Positions 34,075 through 43,422 of a stretch of DNA of 64,000 bases are shown here, one piece after another. How positions within the stretch are numbered: position 1 is the first letter of the stretch; every line of letters starts with the position of its first letter. The notes below the pieces were generated by a model that did no database searches, had not been told where the DNA came from, and saw only the letters and a list, made by a program, of their open reading frames with translations. The position numbers and the translations under genes are program-made. Origin of the DNA: Bacteroidota bacterium (GTDB lineage Bacteria > Bacteroidota > Bacteroidia > Cytophagales > Cyclobacteriaceae); assembly GCA_027593175.1 (NCBI GenBank), contig JAQCJI010000003.1, positions 1 to 64,000 of the forward strand, given 5' to 3'.

Positions 34075-35009
34075 TTCTTTTCCGTGTTAAGTGGGACAAA
34101 AAGACCGTCTCGTAAGCCCTGCATCACGGCCGACAGCTTTTGGAATCGCCCTCGAATTAAAAAATAAGCAATCCAACCCAAAAAACGAAGGAGGTGGTAG
34201 GGATATCCAAGATGCACTGAATGCTGACGGAGCAGAAACAGCTGGTTTCTCACATGGAGATAAAATACACGAGGGCTAAGTATACCTTCGGCATGTTGTT
34301 TTTTGGAGGCAGCACCCGCTTCGTGGTAGATTACTGCATTTTCAGCCAAGCCAATCGTAAAGCCAGCTTTACGAATTCGTAAACTCCATTCCACATCTTC
34401 AAAATAGGCAAAATAGGATTCATGGAGGAGCCCTGATTGCAGCAGAACTTTTCTGGATACCAGCATGCAGCATCCCGTAGCCCAATCGAGACTCTTGGTT
34501 TGTGGGCGGTACTCTGCAAAAGAAACCCGGTTACCCAAGGTGATTGCCCTCCCTAAAAGCGAGTTCCACCGCCCTCCTGCACTCCAGAGGGTATGTGGAT
34601 CATGAGCAAACAGGATCATGGGTTGTGCTACGCCGTAACCTGGTTGTTGAAGGCAAGATTGGAGCTCTTTCAAAAATGAGGGCTTGACGGAGGTATCGTT
34701 GTTGAGTAATAAAACTTGCTCAAATCCTTGTTCCAAGGCATAGCGGATACCTACATTATTTCCCCCTGCAAAACCCAAATTTTCTTGATTGACGATTAAG
34801 TGTACTTGCGGGAAGAGTGCTTTGAGGCGCTCGCCTTCTGTCTCCTGAGATCCGTTATCCACTAAGATTACCTGAAAAGCGGGCTCCTTTACCTCCTTAA
34901 GGGACTCTAAGCAGGCTTTGGTATAGGCATAGCCATTCCAATTGACTAAGATTAGTGCTACTGAAATCTCAGTAGTAGAGGCCATACAAGAGTTCTTTTT
35001 TGTGGACAT
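34062..35009 (-). CDS. glycosyltransferase family 2 (rhamnosyltransferase-like)
   Basis: A GT-A enzyme of 315 residues. The core VALILVNWNGYAYTKACL, the VDNGSQE motif, NLGFAGGNNVGIRYAL, the metal-binding LLNNDTSV (DxD position) and FAYFEDVEWSLRIRKAG are characteristic of WbbL-like GT2 proteins. An ATG at 34985 (307 residues) is an equally plausible start, because the family usually begins just before the VALVLVNWN strand. It lies inside the flippase-to-polymerase overlap chain, so its translation is probably coupled. Confidence 0.87.
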   Translation of the reverse strand: MSTKKNSCMASTTEISVALILVNWNGYAYTKACLESLKEVKEPAFQVILVDNGSQETEGERLKALFPQVHLIVNQENLGFAGGNNVGIRYALEQGFEQVLLLNNDTSVKPSFLKELQSCLQQPGYGVAQPMILFAHDPHTLWSAGGRWNSLLGRAITLGNRVSFAEYRPQTKSLDWATGCCMLVSRKVLLQSGLLHESYFAYFEDVEWSLRIRKAGFTIGLAENAVIYHEAGAASKKQHAEGILSPRVFYLHVRNQLFLLRQHSVHLGYPYHLLRFLGWIAYFLIRGRFQKLSAVMQGLRDGLFVPLNTEKKWLR

Positions 35010-36261
35010 ACAAGAGATACAAGCAAATAAAGAAGACCATGAGCTCAGTGCTCAAGATACCGAAGCAGAGGCCAGCGCCTCCAAAATAGTGGGTTAGCAC
35101 TGTTGAGGTGCAGATCATATAGGTACAAAACATCCAGCTGGCACGAAATAGCAGGTCTTTGAGGTCCGTGACAAGGAGAATGGTCACATTCCCTACATTG
35201 AGGCAAGCCAAAAATGGAATTGCGGCAAGCAGGCGAAGGTAGCCGACCGCATCATTAAACTCACCACGGGAAAGCACCTCAATGATCCAGGGAGCAGCCA
35301 AATAAGTTCCGATGCTAATTGATGCGCCAATTGCTAGGGTGCCGAGATAAACTTTCTTGAGAAAGGAGAAAAATTCCCGTTGGTCCGTTAGGTAAAGCTT
35401 GGAGGCATTGGGAAAAACTGCTTGAATGATCAAGGCAGGGAATAGTCTTAGGATCATAGCCACTCTTTCTGCCAAACTGTACATCCCCAGCGTAGTGGCG
35501 TTCGAAAAGAAGCTCAAAATAATTAGGCCCCCATTGATGGAGATATGGCTGGCAAGGTTGCTAAAAAATAGGAGGAGGTTATCCTGTAGATTTTTCCAAA
35601 TAGAAGAAAACTGAGGCCTAAAAAAACGAATATCTAGTACGACATGAATGTAAAGTAGAAGGCCGAGGTTGATGCCTAAGCCAGAAATACCAAGAAGAAA
35701 ATTTACCCAAATACTCTGTGAGGGCTGCTGCACAAAAAATACCAAACCCATCAAAAATAGAAGTTTAGAGAAAATAGTTGCGACAGAGACCAGCTTCATT
35801 TTTTCCATCCCTTGAAAAAACCAGAGCGGAAAGGTGGCTTCAGAAAACAGCAAAAATACCGATAGCACTAAAATATGTTGGTACCCTTGGAAGAGGTTTA
35901 GGCCATAGGCTCCGATCAAAATTGTGCTTGTGGAAAGTAAGGCGAGGAGGAGTTTGGCTGAAAACACATTGGAGACCAACTGCGAGAGTTCCGCCTTATT
36001 GGATTGGTTGATGGCAACTTCCCGAGGGGCACTCAAGTTGAATCCAAAGCCAACTAAAATATTGAAAACAATGATGACGGAAAGCGATAAGTTGACCCAT
36101 CCAAATTGTTCTGCCCCGATACTTTGAATCAGTAGGGGCATGGAAATGATTGAAATCAAGACCGTTGAGGACTGGATGAACGCCAGAAAAAGAAAGTTCT
36201 GGAGGGACTTATTCCGGATAAAATTCCCAAATGGGATCAACAGATTGATTTTTTCAAACAT
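34969..36261 (-). CDS. oligosaccharide flippase (Wzx-like)
   Basis: A 430-residue polytopic membrane protein with about 12 hydrophobic helices. The N-terminal block (FLFLAFIQSSTVLISIISMP, GAEQFGWVNLSLS) and the AINQSNKAELSQLVS loop resemble the polysaccharide_synt/MATE-like flippase family. It would move undecaprenyl-linked repeat units across the inner membrane. The position after the Wzz-like gene and next to a Wzy-like gene supports a Wzx/Wzy-dependent pathway. It is 12 nt from the upstream gene. Confidence 0.85.
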   Translation of the reverse strand: MFEKINLLIPFGNFIRNKSLQNFLFLAFIQSSTVLISIISMPLLIQSIGAEQFGWVNLSLSVIIVFNILVGFGFNLSAPREVAINQSNKAELSQLVSNVFSAKLLLALLSTSTILIGAYGLNLFQGYQHILVLSVFLLFSEATFPLWFFQGMEKMKLVSVATIFSKLLFLMGLVFFVQQPSQSIWVNFLLGISGLGINLGLLLYIHVVLDIRFFRPQFSSIWKNLQDNLLLFFSNLASHISINGGLIILSFFSNATTLGMYSLAERVAMILRLFPALIIQAVFPNASKLYLTDQREFFSFLKKVYLGTLAIGASISIGTYLAAPWIIEVLSRGEFNDAVGYLRLLAAIPFLACLNVGNVTILLVTDLKDLLFRASWMFCTYMICTSTVLTHYFGGAGLCFGILSTELMVFFICLYLLYVHKKELLYGLYY

Positions 36262-36273
36262 GGAAGCTTTGGT

Positions 36274-37338
36274 TTAGACTTCCTGCAAATGCTTTTGATA
36301 GAGTTTTCTCAGATAAAGTAAGCTTAGGGCCAAACCACCGAGAAAAAAGGCCCCATAAACCATTCCTTTCATCAAGCGGATTTCAGTTCGTTTCAAAGGC
36401 AGCTTGGGAGAATCGATCAATTGGATTAATGGAGTGTTGATGCGGTGGCTGATTTTAGCCATCTCGAGATTTTTTACGATCTCCATATAAACAGATGCGC
36501 TAGATTGAACATCTATCTGCTTGCGGCGGCTATTAACGGTTGCAGCGCTAAGCAAAGGGTTGGCATTAGGAATCCGATCTTGTTCGACGGCTAATGTACC
36601 CATGCTTTGGTCAAGAATTACCCGAACTGAATCTGCTTGAATTTGCAAAATACGGAGGTTCTCTCCTGTTTTTTTAGTTTTAGTCTCCAAGTAAAAGGTA
36701 TTCACCTTGCTCACCAGAGTTTCGTTGAAAAGCTTCGCAAAAGCCTCGTCCTTGGAAGAAACAGTCACCTGAATAATACTCAGCTTCCGGTCCGGCTTGA
36801 CTACTACCAGCTGTTTTTCTCGGATAATTTTGGAAATTTCCTTGATTACGGAATCCTGCTTGACCCCTTGATTTTCTCTAGAAGCTGAAAAAGATAGAGC
36901 CGACAGATCGATGGTGGAAGCCCATTTTTCTTCTAGGTCTTCGGATTCAATAAATCGTTCTATCAATAAACCGTCGTTTTCAAATGGACTCAATAGGGTT
37001 TCTTCCAACATACGGTCAGAGCGATATAGCTCCATGATGTTGTCTCCTTGAAAGAGACCGTTTGTTCCTATACCTCCTAGGTTAACACCAAGAAGGTTGG
37101 CAATTCCCGACATTTGCCCGATTCCTGACATGCCCTCCTCTTCCAAAACAAAAGAAGTTTCAGCATGAAATACAGGATCTTTTACTTGAGAAAATCCAGC
37201 CCCCAGCCCAGCCCCTATTGATAGGAATAAAACTAGAAGTTTCCACTTGGAGCGAAAAAATTTTACCCAATAGATGAGATTTTTTACAACCTCTCTCAAG
37301 GTGAATTGAGGGGGAGAAAAATGTGGATTTCCGCTCAT
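36274..37338 (-). CDS. Wzz/chain-length determinant-like protein
   Basis: A 354-residue polysaccharide co-polymerase. Transmembrane helices lie near residues 34-52 and 322-342, enclosing a periplasmic domain with helical segments, the Wzz topology. The C-terminus ends shortly after the second helix, and there is no BY-kinase domain, so it is a kinase-less co-polymerase. It would set chain length with the Wzy-like protein and contact the exporter encoded upstream. Its ATG overlaps the exporter stop (ATGA), indicating translational coupling. Confidence 0.85.
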   Translation of the reverse strand: MSGNPHFSPPQFTLREVVKNLIYWVKFFRSKWKLLVLFLSIGAGLGAGFSQVKDPVFHAETSFVLEEEGMSGIGQMSGIANLLGVNLGGIGTNGLFQGDNIMELYRSDRMLEETLLSPFENDGLLIERFIESEDLEEKWASTIDLSALSFSASRENQGVKQDSVIKEISKIIREKQLVVVKPDRKLSIIQVTVSSKDEAFAKLFNETLVSKVNTFYLETKTKKTGENLRILQIQADSVRVILDQSMGTLAVEQDRIPNANPLLSAATVNSRRKQIDVQSSASVYMEIVKNLEMAKISHRINTPLIQLIDSPKLPLKRTEIRLMKGMVYGAFFLGGLALSLLYLRKLYQKHLQEV

Positions 37339-39932
37339 GGGGTATTCTGAAGGTTGATTTGAGAAAGAACCAAAGCCAAGGTGGCTAGTCCAGTGGTGAC
37401 ACCTACTAATTCTCCTAAACGAAGGGGGGATTTAGGGCCTTTACTTGGAATGATAACTTCTGCTCCTGGTTCAACAGCTGGGTAGCTTCGAACTCCAAAG
37501 ACGCCTTTTGTTCGTTTAACCGCCCCATTTGCATAGACTACATAGGTTTGCTTGCGATTGGCTCCTCGATCAAAGCCTCCTGCTCCATTGATATAAAAGC
37601 GAAGTCCACGACCTTGTTCGTGTCTCAAAGTAGTCGGATAGACCACATCTCCACGCATACGAACGGTTTGTGAGAGCTTAGGAACATCGAGAATATCTCC
37701 TTCTTCCAGCAAGAGGTCTTCTTCAGAACCAGGATTGGCTAATATTTTTTCCAGGTTGATGGCGACTGCTTCTGTTTCCTTAATTTTTAAAGCTACGCCA
37801 GGGGTTTCTGCAGCAATTTCATCCAAAGACTCTCGTTTGGCATCATTTGCTATGGAATCTTTCTCTTCTACTTTTTCTTTTGGAAGGTCTCTGAATAGGC
37901 GTTTAAGGAGTTCTTCCTGAGCTTCTGCATTGTTAGGCTCATCCTTCAAGAGTACCCGAAGCGCTTCCAAATTTTTCTGTCTACGCACCTGCTCGGACTC
38001 CGTGGTAAAAAACTCTGTTTTACGAATCAAGGTAGCACCTTTAGTGTAGGCAAATTGATTGACTCCTCCGGCTCTTTTTACCAAATCAGAGATCCGATCT
38101 ATGCTGGTTTGAATCGCAAAAAGCCCTGGTGAATTGACCTGCCCTTCTACCGAAACGAGGCGCTGCATTGTAAAATTGGCCCGCTTTCTCACGATCACCT
38201 GATCAAAAGGCTCCAAGGAAATTGCATTTGGGTTAAAGGATAAATCTGGGTTTATAGAAGTGGTTATAATATCAGAAAGTGTCCCTGAATCCGAATCTTC
38301 AAGCCTTCTGGCAATTTCAATGTCTTTGATGTTGGCAGATTCTTGAAGTCCACCAGCTGTTAAAATTAATTCTTCAGGCGTCATTCCTGTGGCATAAGAG
38401 TAGGTGCCTGGACGCTTTACCTCTCCCAGGATCTGTATGTAACGTTCGTTTTGCACATCATAAATGCTAGAAATACGGATTACATCTTCACGCTGTAATA
38501 CCACATCTTCTTGGCGGCCTTCCATAACTGCTTGAAGATTCACTTCCAATACTTCTGAACTGAGGTCTCCTTTTGTTCTCAAGATGCTGGCCCGCTGGGT
38601 GTAGGCATCGCCTTTTAGGCCATCTGCATTTTTGATCAATTGGCTAAGGGTAAGCCCTTCTGTCAATGCAAAGGTTCCAGGTCTAAACACAGCTCCCTTA
38701 ATTTGAATTCTGTTGCTAAATCGATCCAGAATTCTACCGACAGCAATTTCATCTCCACCTTTGAGTGTAAATAAGTCGAGCTGGTTACTGTACACATCGG
38801 AGATGGAGCGCTGATTTCCTGTGATGCGTGAAATGGAAATTCGGTCCTTAAAGGCCAAGTCGGTAAATCCCCCTGCATATCGAAGGAGATCGTCTAAGGT
38901 ATCTTCAGGGGAAACTTCAAAAATCAAAGGCCGCTTAACTTCACCCAATACTTTTGCCCGCGCGAGGTAAGGGTTTACTAGCAGCACATCTTGGTCTTGG
39001 AGCTGCACATTCAAATTGGCCGTTCCATTGATGAGTAGGTCATACACATCTATTTCGGCTATTTTTTTATTGTTTCGAATCAGTTGGATTGCTCGTAGGG
39101 TTCCATTATCTGAAGGCCCTCCTGCAGCATAAAGCGCATTGAATACGGTTGAAAAGGCACTTAGCGTAAAGGTTCCAGGAAGGCGCACTTCATTCAAAAT
39201 ATGGACCTTGATGGTTTTGACATTGCCAAGCGTTACTTGCAAAAATGTTTTTGGGTTGGCTCCAGAAAGCCCTGTATAAAATGAGGCTACCCGGTTTTTG
39301 ACAATCTCGGTGGCTGCTTCAATGGTTTTTCCAGAGACAGCAATCAAACCGATATTATCTAATAAAATGGAGCCTTCAGGATTGACCGTGGCTTCGTAGT
39401 ATTTTTCTGACTGTCCATAGATATCCACATAGATAAGGTCTCCAGGACCAAGAATGTAGTTTTTTGGAGTGGCCTGATTTAGGCTTGGCTCAAAGCTCAA
39501 TTTTCGGTTTTTTTGAAAAAATAAATTACTCCCAAACAGCAGGGTGTCTGCCTCTTCCTCTTCCATCAACTGCTCTGCCTCCATTAATCCTTTGGTGATG
39601 TCGTTTAAGTTAATCTGTTCTCGCGCAGATCTTTTAGACACATTCGTGGAACGCGATTTACTTGATCCCACGCTCAACCCTTCTATTCTACTGCGGAGCT
39701 TTTCTACTTCACCTGAGGGCATGCCCCGCATTTGAGCGATCATCAAGAAATCCGTGCTACTCAGTCCGGCATCCTGTGCGCGCTTGACGAGCTCCTCGAT
39801 TTGATCATCACTGAGTTGATCTACTCGGATGGTGTTGAGGTCGACATTTTGCTGCGCAAAAACGAAAGCAGGAGCGAAGGCGCAAAAGCAAAGTAGCACT
39901 AAAAAGTAGGTAAATTTGTGAATAGACTTCAT
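37335..39932 (-). CDS. SLBB-repeat polysaccharide export protein (Wza-like)
   Basis: An 865-residue outer-membrane exporter with a signal peptide ending near FVFAQQN. After a helical N-terminal region, the Poly_export domain (YILGPGDLIYVDIYGQ, about 157-250) is followed by several SLBB domains. SLBB starts include GEVKRPLIFE, GAVFRPGTFAL, GEVKRPGTYSY and GQVNSPGLF. A final hydrophobic helix (LGELVGVTTGLATLALVL) ends the protein. It is much larger than E. coli Wza (about 380 residues), as is usual in Bacteroidota. It is the first gene of the operon, with a -7 box about 70 nt upstream. Confidence 0.92.
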   Translation of the reverse strand: MKSIHKFTYFLVLLCFCAFAPAFVFAQQNVDLNTIRVDQLSDDQIEELVKRAQDAGLSSTDFLMIAQMRGMPSGEVEKLRSRIEGLSVGSSKSRSTNVSKRSAREQINLNDITKGLMEAEQLMEEEEADTLLFGSNLFFQKNRKLSFEPSLNQATPKNYILGPGDLIYVDIYGQSEKYYEATVNPEGSILLDNIGLIAVSGKTIEAATEIVKNRVASFYTGLSGANPKTFLQVTLGNVKTIKVHILNEVRLPGTFTLSAFSTVFNALYAAGGPSDNGTLRAIQLIRNNKKIAEIDVYDLLINGTANLNVQLQDQDVLLVNPYLARAKVLGEVKRPLIFEVSPEDTLDDLLRYAGGFTDLAFKDRISISRITGNQRSISDVYSNQLDLFTLKGGDEIAVGRILDRFSNRIQIKGAVFRPGTFALTEGLTLSQLIKNADGLKGDAYTQRASILRTKGDLSSEVLEVNLQAVMEGRQEDVVLQREDVIRISSIYDVQNERYIQILGEVKRPGTYSYATGMTPEELILTAGGLQESANIKDIEIARRLEDSDSGTLSDIITTSINPDLSFNPNAISLEPFDQVIVRKRANFTMQRLVSVEGQVNSPGLFAIQTSIDRISDLVKRAGGVNQFAYTKGATLIRKTEFFTTESEQVRRQKNLEALRVLLKDEPNNAEAQEELLKRLFRDLPKEKVEEKDSIANDAKRESLDEIAAETPGVALKIKETEAVAINLEKILANPGSEEDLLLEEGDILDVPKLSQTVRMRGDVVYPTTLRHEQGRGLRFYINGAGGFDRGANRKQTYVVYANGAVKRTKGVFGVRSYPAVEPGAEVIIPSKGPKSPLRLGELVGVTTGLATLALVLSQINLQNTP

Positions 39933-40002
39933 CGTGAAAATGGAATTCCGTGGGGTGTAGAAGAATCTAATGGATAAAAATCCGTTTAATTCTTAATTAT
40001 AC

Positions 40003-40010
40003 CAAATGTA
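40003..40010 (-). promoter_or_regulatory. -7 box TACATTTG for the polysaccharide operon
   Basis: On the minus strand it reads TACATTTG, identical to the tRNA promoter box at 12575-12582. It lies 70 nt before the exporter start codon, in the 243-nt divergent gap with gldB. The -33 element is not clear. The rest of the gap shows no other feature. Confidence 0.5.
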
Positions 40011-40175
40011 TGGACAGATTTGACAGAAAGAGATGGACTTTTGAAGGCGGATTTTAAATCGATTAGCCCAAAACTTGTGAGCAAAAGCAACTCAGATTTA
40101 GCTCTTTTAAACTCTTAGGCCACCTTCCTCTACTTAATTGTTCGCGTTTCTTTAACTTACCAAAAAATCAAATTC

Positions 40176-41177
40176 ATGTATATCCGCTTCTTCTTTTTGT
40201 TGTTATTCTCGTTGCTTTTTTCCTGTCAATCTTCGGACACCACTTGTTCCCTTGACGAAAAACGGCTAGTGGGCCGGGTGGATTTGGATATTCAGCGCCT
40301 GGAACAAGTTTTTTTTGGAGCAAAAAATAAGGAAGAAATACTTTCCTTACTTGAAAAATATCCTGAGGTAACTTCCAAGGCTCTGGGCTTGGAAACCTAT
40401 CCGAATATGGATTCTTTGGCAGGGGAACTTGTACGTTTGCATTTAGACTCGTCCATGCAGAAATTGAATGCAGCAGTTGCCACGGAGTTCGCCGACCTCA
40501 CTGATGTTAAAGTAGAATTGGAACAAGCATTTGCATATTTAAAAAGCTATTATCCCGACTTTAAAGAGCCCAAGGTCTACACTTACGTATCTGGATTTGG
40601 ATTTGACCTGATCGTAGATGAAGAAGTGATCGTGATTGGGCTGGATTATTTTTTGCCCATTAATCATGCTTTCCAACCTGATATTCCCAGATACCTTACC
40701 TCGCGTTACGAGCGAAAATACCTCGCTCCAATGGTTGTTTTAGCGATTTCTTCTCGTTACAATGTGATTGATTCAAAAGAAAATACGCTATTGGCAGAAA
40801 TGGTTTACTATGGCAAGGCCTATCATTTTGTCAAATCCATTCTCCCCTGTACCTCAGATCAATACCTGATTGGGTACACCCCAGAACAAATTCAGGCTTG
40901 TTGGGATAATGAGGACATTATTTGGGCGCATTTTATTGAGAACGAATTGTTATTTGAAACCAATCCTTTCGAAATCCGCAAGTATATCGGGGAGGCACCT
41001 GCAACTGATGCAATCAGTGCTGATGCACCTGGCAGAATTGGGCGGTGGCTTGGGTGGAATATTGTAGAGGAATTTGCGATCAATCAGGACCTCGCCTTAC
41101 CAGAGGTGATGCGCGAAGCCGATGCAAAAAAGTTGTTTAAAGATTCTGGATACCGGCCTCGAGGAGGGGAAAAATAA
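40176..41177 (+). CDS. gldB: gliding motility lipoprotein GldB
   Basis: A 333-residue lipoprotein (lipobox LLFSC, C17). The body matches GldB: ETYPNMDSLAG, LDYFLPINHAF, the AEMVYYGKAYHFVKSILP block, LIGYTPEQIQACWDNE, IWAHFIENELLFET, APGRIGRWLGWNIVEEF and the C-terminal KLFKDSGYRP. GldB is required for type IX secretion-linked gliding in Flavobacterium but is conserved in many non-gliding Bacteroidota, so motility should not be assumed. No other gld genes are in the window. It is divergent from the polysaccharide operon. Confidence 0.85.
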   Translation: MYIRFFFLLLFSLLFSCQSSDTTCSLDEKRLVGRVDLDIQRLEQVFFGAKNKEEILSLLEKYPEVTSKALGLETYPNMDSLAGELVRLHLDSSMQKLNAAVATEFADLTDVKVELEQAFAYLKSYYPDFKEPKVYTYVSGFGFDLIVDEEVIVIGLDYFLPINHAFQPDIPRYLTSRYERKYLAPMVVLAISSRYNVIDSKENTLLAEMVYYGKAYHFVKSILPCTSDQYLIGYTPEQIQACWDNEDIIWAHFIENELLFETNPFEIRKYIGEAPATDAISADAPGRIGRWLGWNIVEEFAINQDLALPEVMREADAKKLFKDSGYRPRGGEK

Positions 41178-41224
41178 GGCTTTTACCACTAGCTTAGTTC
41201 GGGAAGTATCTTAATTAGGTTTCT

Positions 41225-41881
41225 TCAGAGCGAGACTTTTGATTTGTTTTTTTCAAAGTGTTTGCAGAGGTGCGTGATCGTGCAGGTACTGCACTTTGGA
41301 CTTCTGGCCAAGCAAGTATACCGTCCGTGAAGAATCAACCAATGGTGTGCGCGATGAATATGTTGTTTGGGAAGGTGCTTTACCAATTGTTTTTCTACTT
41401 CTAAGGGGGTTTTGGCGGTTAAAGGCACCAAGCCTAAACGTCTTGAAACGCGATACACATGGGTATCTACGGCCATATTGGGTTGTTGCCAAACCACGGA
41501 GGTAATCACATTGGCGGTTTTTCTACCCACGCCTGGTAATTTGACCAATTCCTCCACGGTGGAGGGCACCTCACCTCCAAAATCAGCAAGTAGCATTTTA
41601 CCTAGACCAATAAGGTGCTTGGTCTTGTTGTTGGGGTAGGAAACAGAACGGATGTAGGGAAAAAGTTCATCAAAATGAGCCGCTGCTATAAGTGCTGGGG
41701 TCGGAAAGTGATTAAATAAGATTCGGGTCACAATATTAACGCGCTTGTCGGTGCATTGTGCGGATAAAACCACCGCTACGAGCAATTGAAAGGTGTTTTC
41801 GTATTCTAACTCCGTTTCTGCAACAGGCATGTTTTCAGAAAAATGCTGGATAAAGGCTTCGTATCGCTGTTTTTTGAGCAT
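41225..41881 (-). CDS. nth: endonuclease III
   Basis: A DNA glycosylase/AP lyase for oxidised pyrimidines, 218 residues. It has the helix-hairpin-helix LPGVGRKTANVI with the catalytic Lys, the catalytic Asp in AVDTHVYRVSRRLG, and the [4Fe-4S] loop C-x6-C-x2-C-x5-C (CLARSPKCSTCTITHLC) near the C-terminus. Length is typical. It converges on gldB with 47 nt between and precedes no obvious partner. Confidence 0.95.
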   Translation of the reverse strand: MLKKQRYEAFIQHFSENMPVAETELEYENTFQLLVAVVLSAQCTDKRVNIVTRILFNHFPTPALIAAAHFDELFPYIRSVSYPNNKTKHLIGLGKMLLADFGGEVPSTVEELVKLPGVGRKTANVITSVVWQQPNMAVDTHVYRVSRRLGLVPLTAKTPLEVEKQLVKHLPKQHIHRAHHWLILHGRYTCLARSPKCSTCTITHLCKHFEKNKSKVSL

Positions 41882-41949
41882 GGAATCGTGAAGAATAGGT
41901 TGCTATTGATGTAGTTGCCAAGACCAATTTATTGGCTTTTTCGGAATGA

Positions 41950-43326
41950 TTAATTTCGAATTCGCCATTCTTTGGGATAATAGTTGTTTACCCGGTGAGC
42001 CAAATTTTTAATCCATCCCAAAGGGAGTTTTTGGTAGCTCAAGAGCACCCATCCCAAGGGTTGATTGGAAAAAGATTGTTCTTTTTTTCGCAGAAAATCC
42101 AAAGCCTCTTCTAAAGTGAGCTCATGCTTTGGAAACCCATTCTTTGGAAGCAAAGAAAGTGCCCATTCAGGACTAGGGATCCATTCTTTCCCTTGCTTTT
42201 TTCCTAACTCCACCCCAAAATATCGAATACTTAGCACCTGAGTTAACTTTTCTAGCTCTCGGAAATATTCCCCTTTCATTCGGAAAAAGGTATCTTGCAA
42301 TAGGTAAAACTTCCCTGTCCCATTGCCCCCTACCTCCTGCTCAAGCACAGCAGATTCTTTCTCTCCCACCCTCCTGAGACTATGGTGTTTAAATTCTTTA
42401 GTTACCGAAACCCCTTGCGAATGCTCTCCCTCTGGACGCCGCAATACCGTAATAAAAAATCCCTCCCCAGCTACCTTATGGGGGAAAAAGCGGTACCCAA
42501 AAAAGACCTCCTTTTCAGAAATAACCTGCGTTTCGACGATTCCCCAGCTGGGATCTAATGGGATTTGTACCGGTTCAAAGGCAAATTCCTCAGTTAAAAA
42601 CCGAAGGATTTCCTCATTCTCTTTTTCGTTGAAGGTGCAGGTGGAATACAGGAGGTAGCCTCCTCCTTTTACTAATTCTCCTGCTTTATCCACAATGCGC
42701 TTTTGCCTGGCGGAACATAGTGCGACATGATCTGCCGACCATTCAGCACGGGCTAAAGGATCTTTTCGAAACATTCCTTCTCCAGAACAGGGAGCATCTA
42801 CCAGCACTAGGTCAAAAAATCCCTCCAAAGGGCTGAAGTGCTCTGGGTCGTTGTGGGTGACTACCGTGTTCCCAAGCCCCCATTTGATTATGTTTTCTTT
42901 TAAAATTTGTGTGCGCGAGGCAATGACTTCATTGGCTACCAGTAAGCCATCTTCTCCCAAATAACTCGATAGCAAGGTGCTTTTTCCCCCAGGAGCAGCT
43001 GCCAAATCTAAATAAATACCTTTGGGAATTTTTTGTGATTCTAGAATATGGGAAATAAACATGGAGGAAGCTTCCTGTACATAGTAGGCCCCAGCATGGA
43101 AGGTAGGGTCCATAGTAAAGCTGGGTCGCTCTTCTAAAAAATAGCCATCTTTCGCCCATGGGATTGGTTGCTTAGGAAAGGGTAGTGCGATAGCCTTCCT
43201 CTGGTTGAGCCGAATGGAAGTTTGCGAAGGAAGCGCTAATCCCTCCTTAAATAAGGCATACTCTGCGGACCCAAGTAGCGACTGCATTTGAGATTCGAAC
43301 GCCTCTGGAAGTTGATTTTCGTCCAT
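41950..43326 (-). CDS. RsmF/RsmB-family rRNA (cytosine-5)-methyltransferase
   Basis: A NOL1/NOP2/Sun-family enzyme of 458 residues. Motifs are GAYYVQEASSMF, the SAM site LDLAAAPGGKSTLLSSYL, the motif IV cysteine in DAPCSGEGMFRKDP and the catalytic motif VI in LYSTCTFNEKENEE. A C-terminal RNA-binding region (about 320-458, ending LSYQKLPLGWIKNLAHRVNNYYP) resembles the RsmF/PUA-like tail. The exact target cytosine, in 16S rRNA by analogy with RsmF, is inferred. It is followed on the same strand by nth after 68 nt. Confidence 0.88.
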   Translation of the reverse strand: MDENQLPEAFESQMQSLLGSAEYALFKEGLALPSQTSIRLNQRKAIALPFPKQPIPWAKDGYFLEERPSFTMDPTFHAGAYYVQEASSMFISHILESQKIPKGIYLDLAAAPGGKSTLLSSYLGEDGLLVANEVIASRTQILKENIIKWGLGNTVVTHNDPEHFSPLEGFFDLVLVDAPCSGEGMFRKDPLARAEWSADHVALCSARQKRIVDKAGELVKGGGYLLYSTCTFNEKENEEILRFLTEEFAFEPVQIPLDPSWGIVETQVISEKEVFFGYRFFPHKVAGEGFFITVLRRPEGEHSQGVSVTKEFKHHSLRRVGEKESAVLEQEVGGNGTGKFYLLQDTFFRMKGEYFRELEKLTQVLSIRYFGVELGKKQGKEWIPSPEWALSLLPKNGFPKHELTLEEALDFLRKKEQSFSNQPLGWVLLSYQKLPLGWIKNLAHRVNNYYPKEWRIRN

Positions 43327-43347
43327 CTTACAAATATAGAGGATATC

Positions 43348-43422
43348 GTAGTAGGACTTTGGAAAGGAGCTATAAAAACAAGTAGCTGCACTTAAGAGCC
43401 TGAAACATGCAATTCCTACTAC
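43348..43422. repeat. 9-bp inverted repeat between the AAA gene and the methyltransferase gene
   Basis: GTAGTAGGA (43348-43356) and TCCTACTAC (43414-43422) are exact reverse complements, with a nested AAGT...ACTT pair inside. The right arm abuts the AAA gene stop codon. No T-run is present. Confidence 0.35.
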
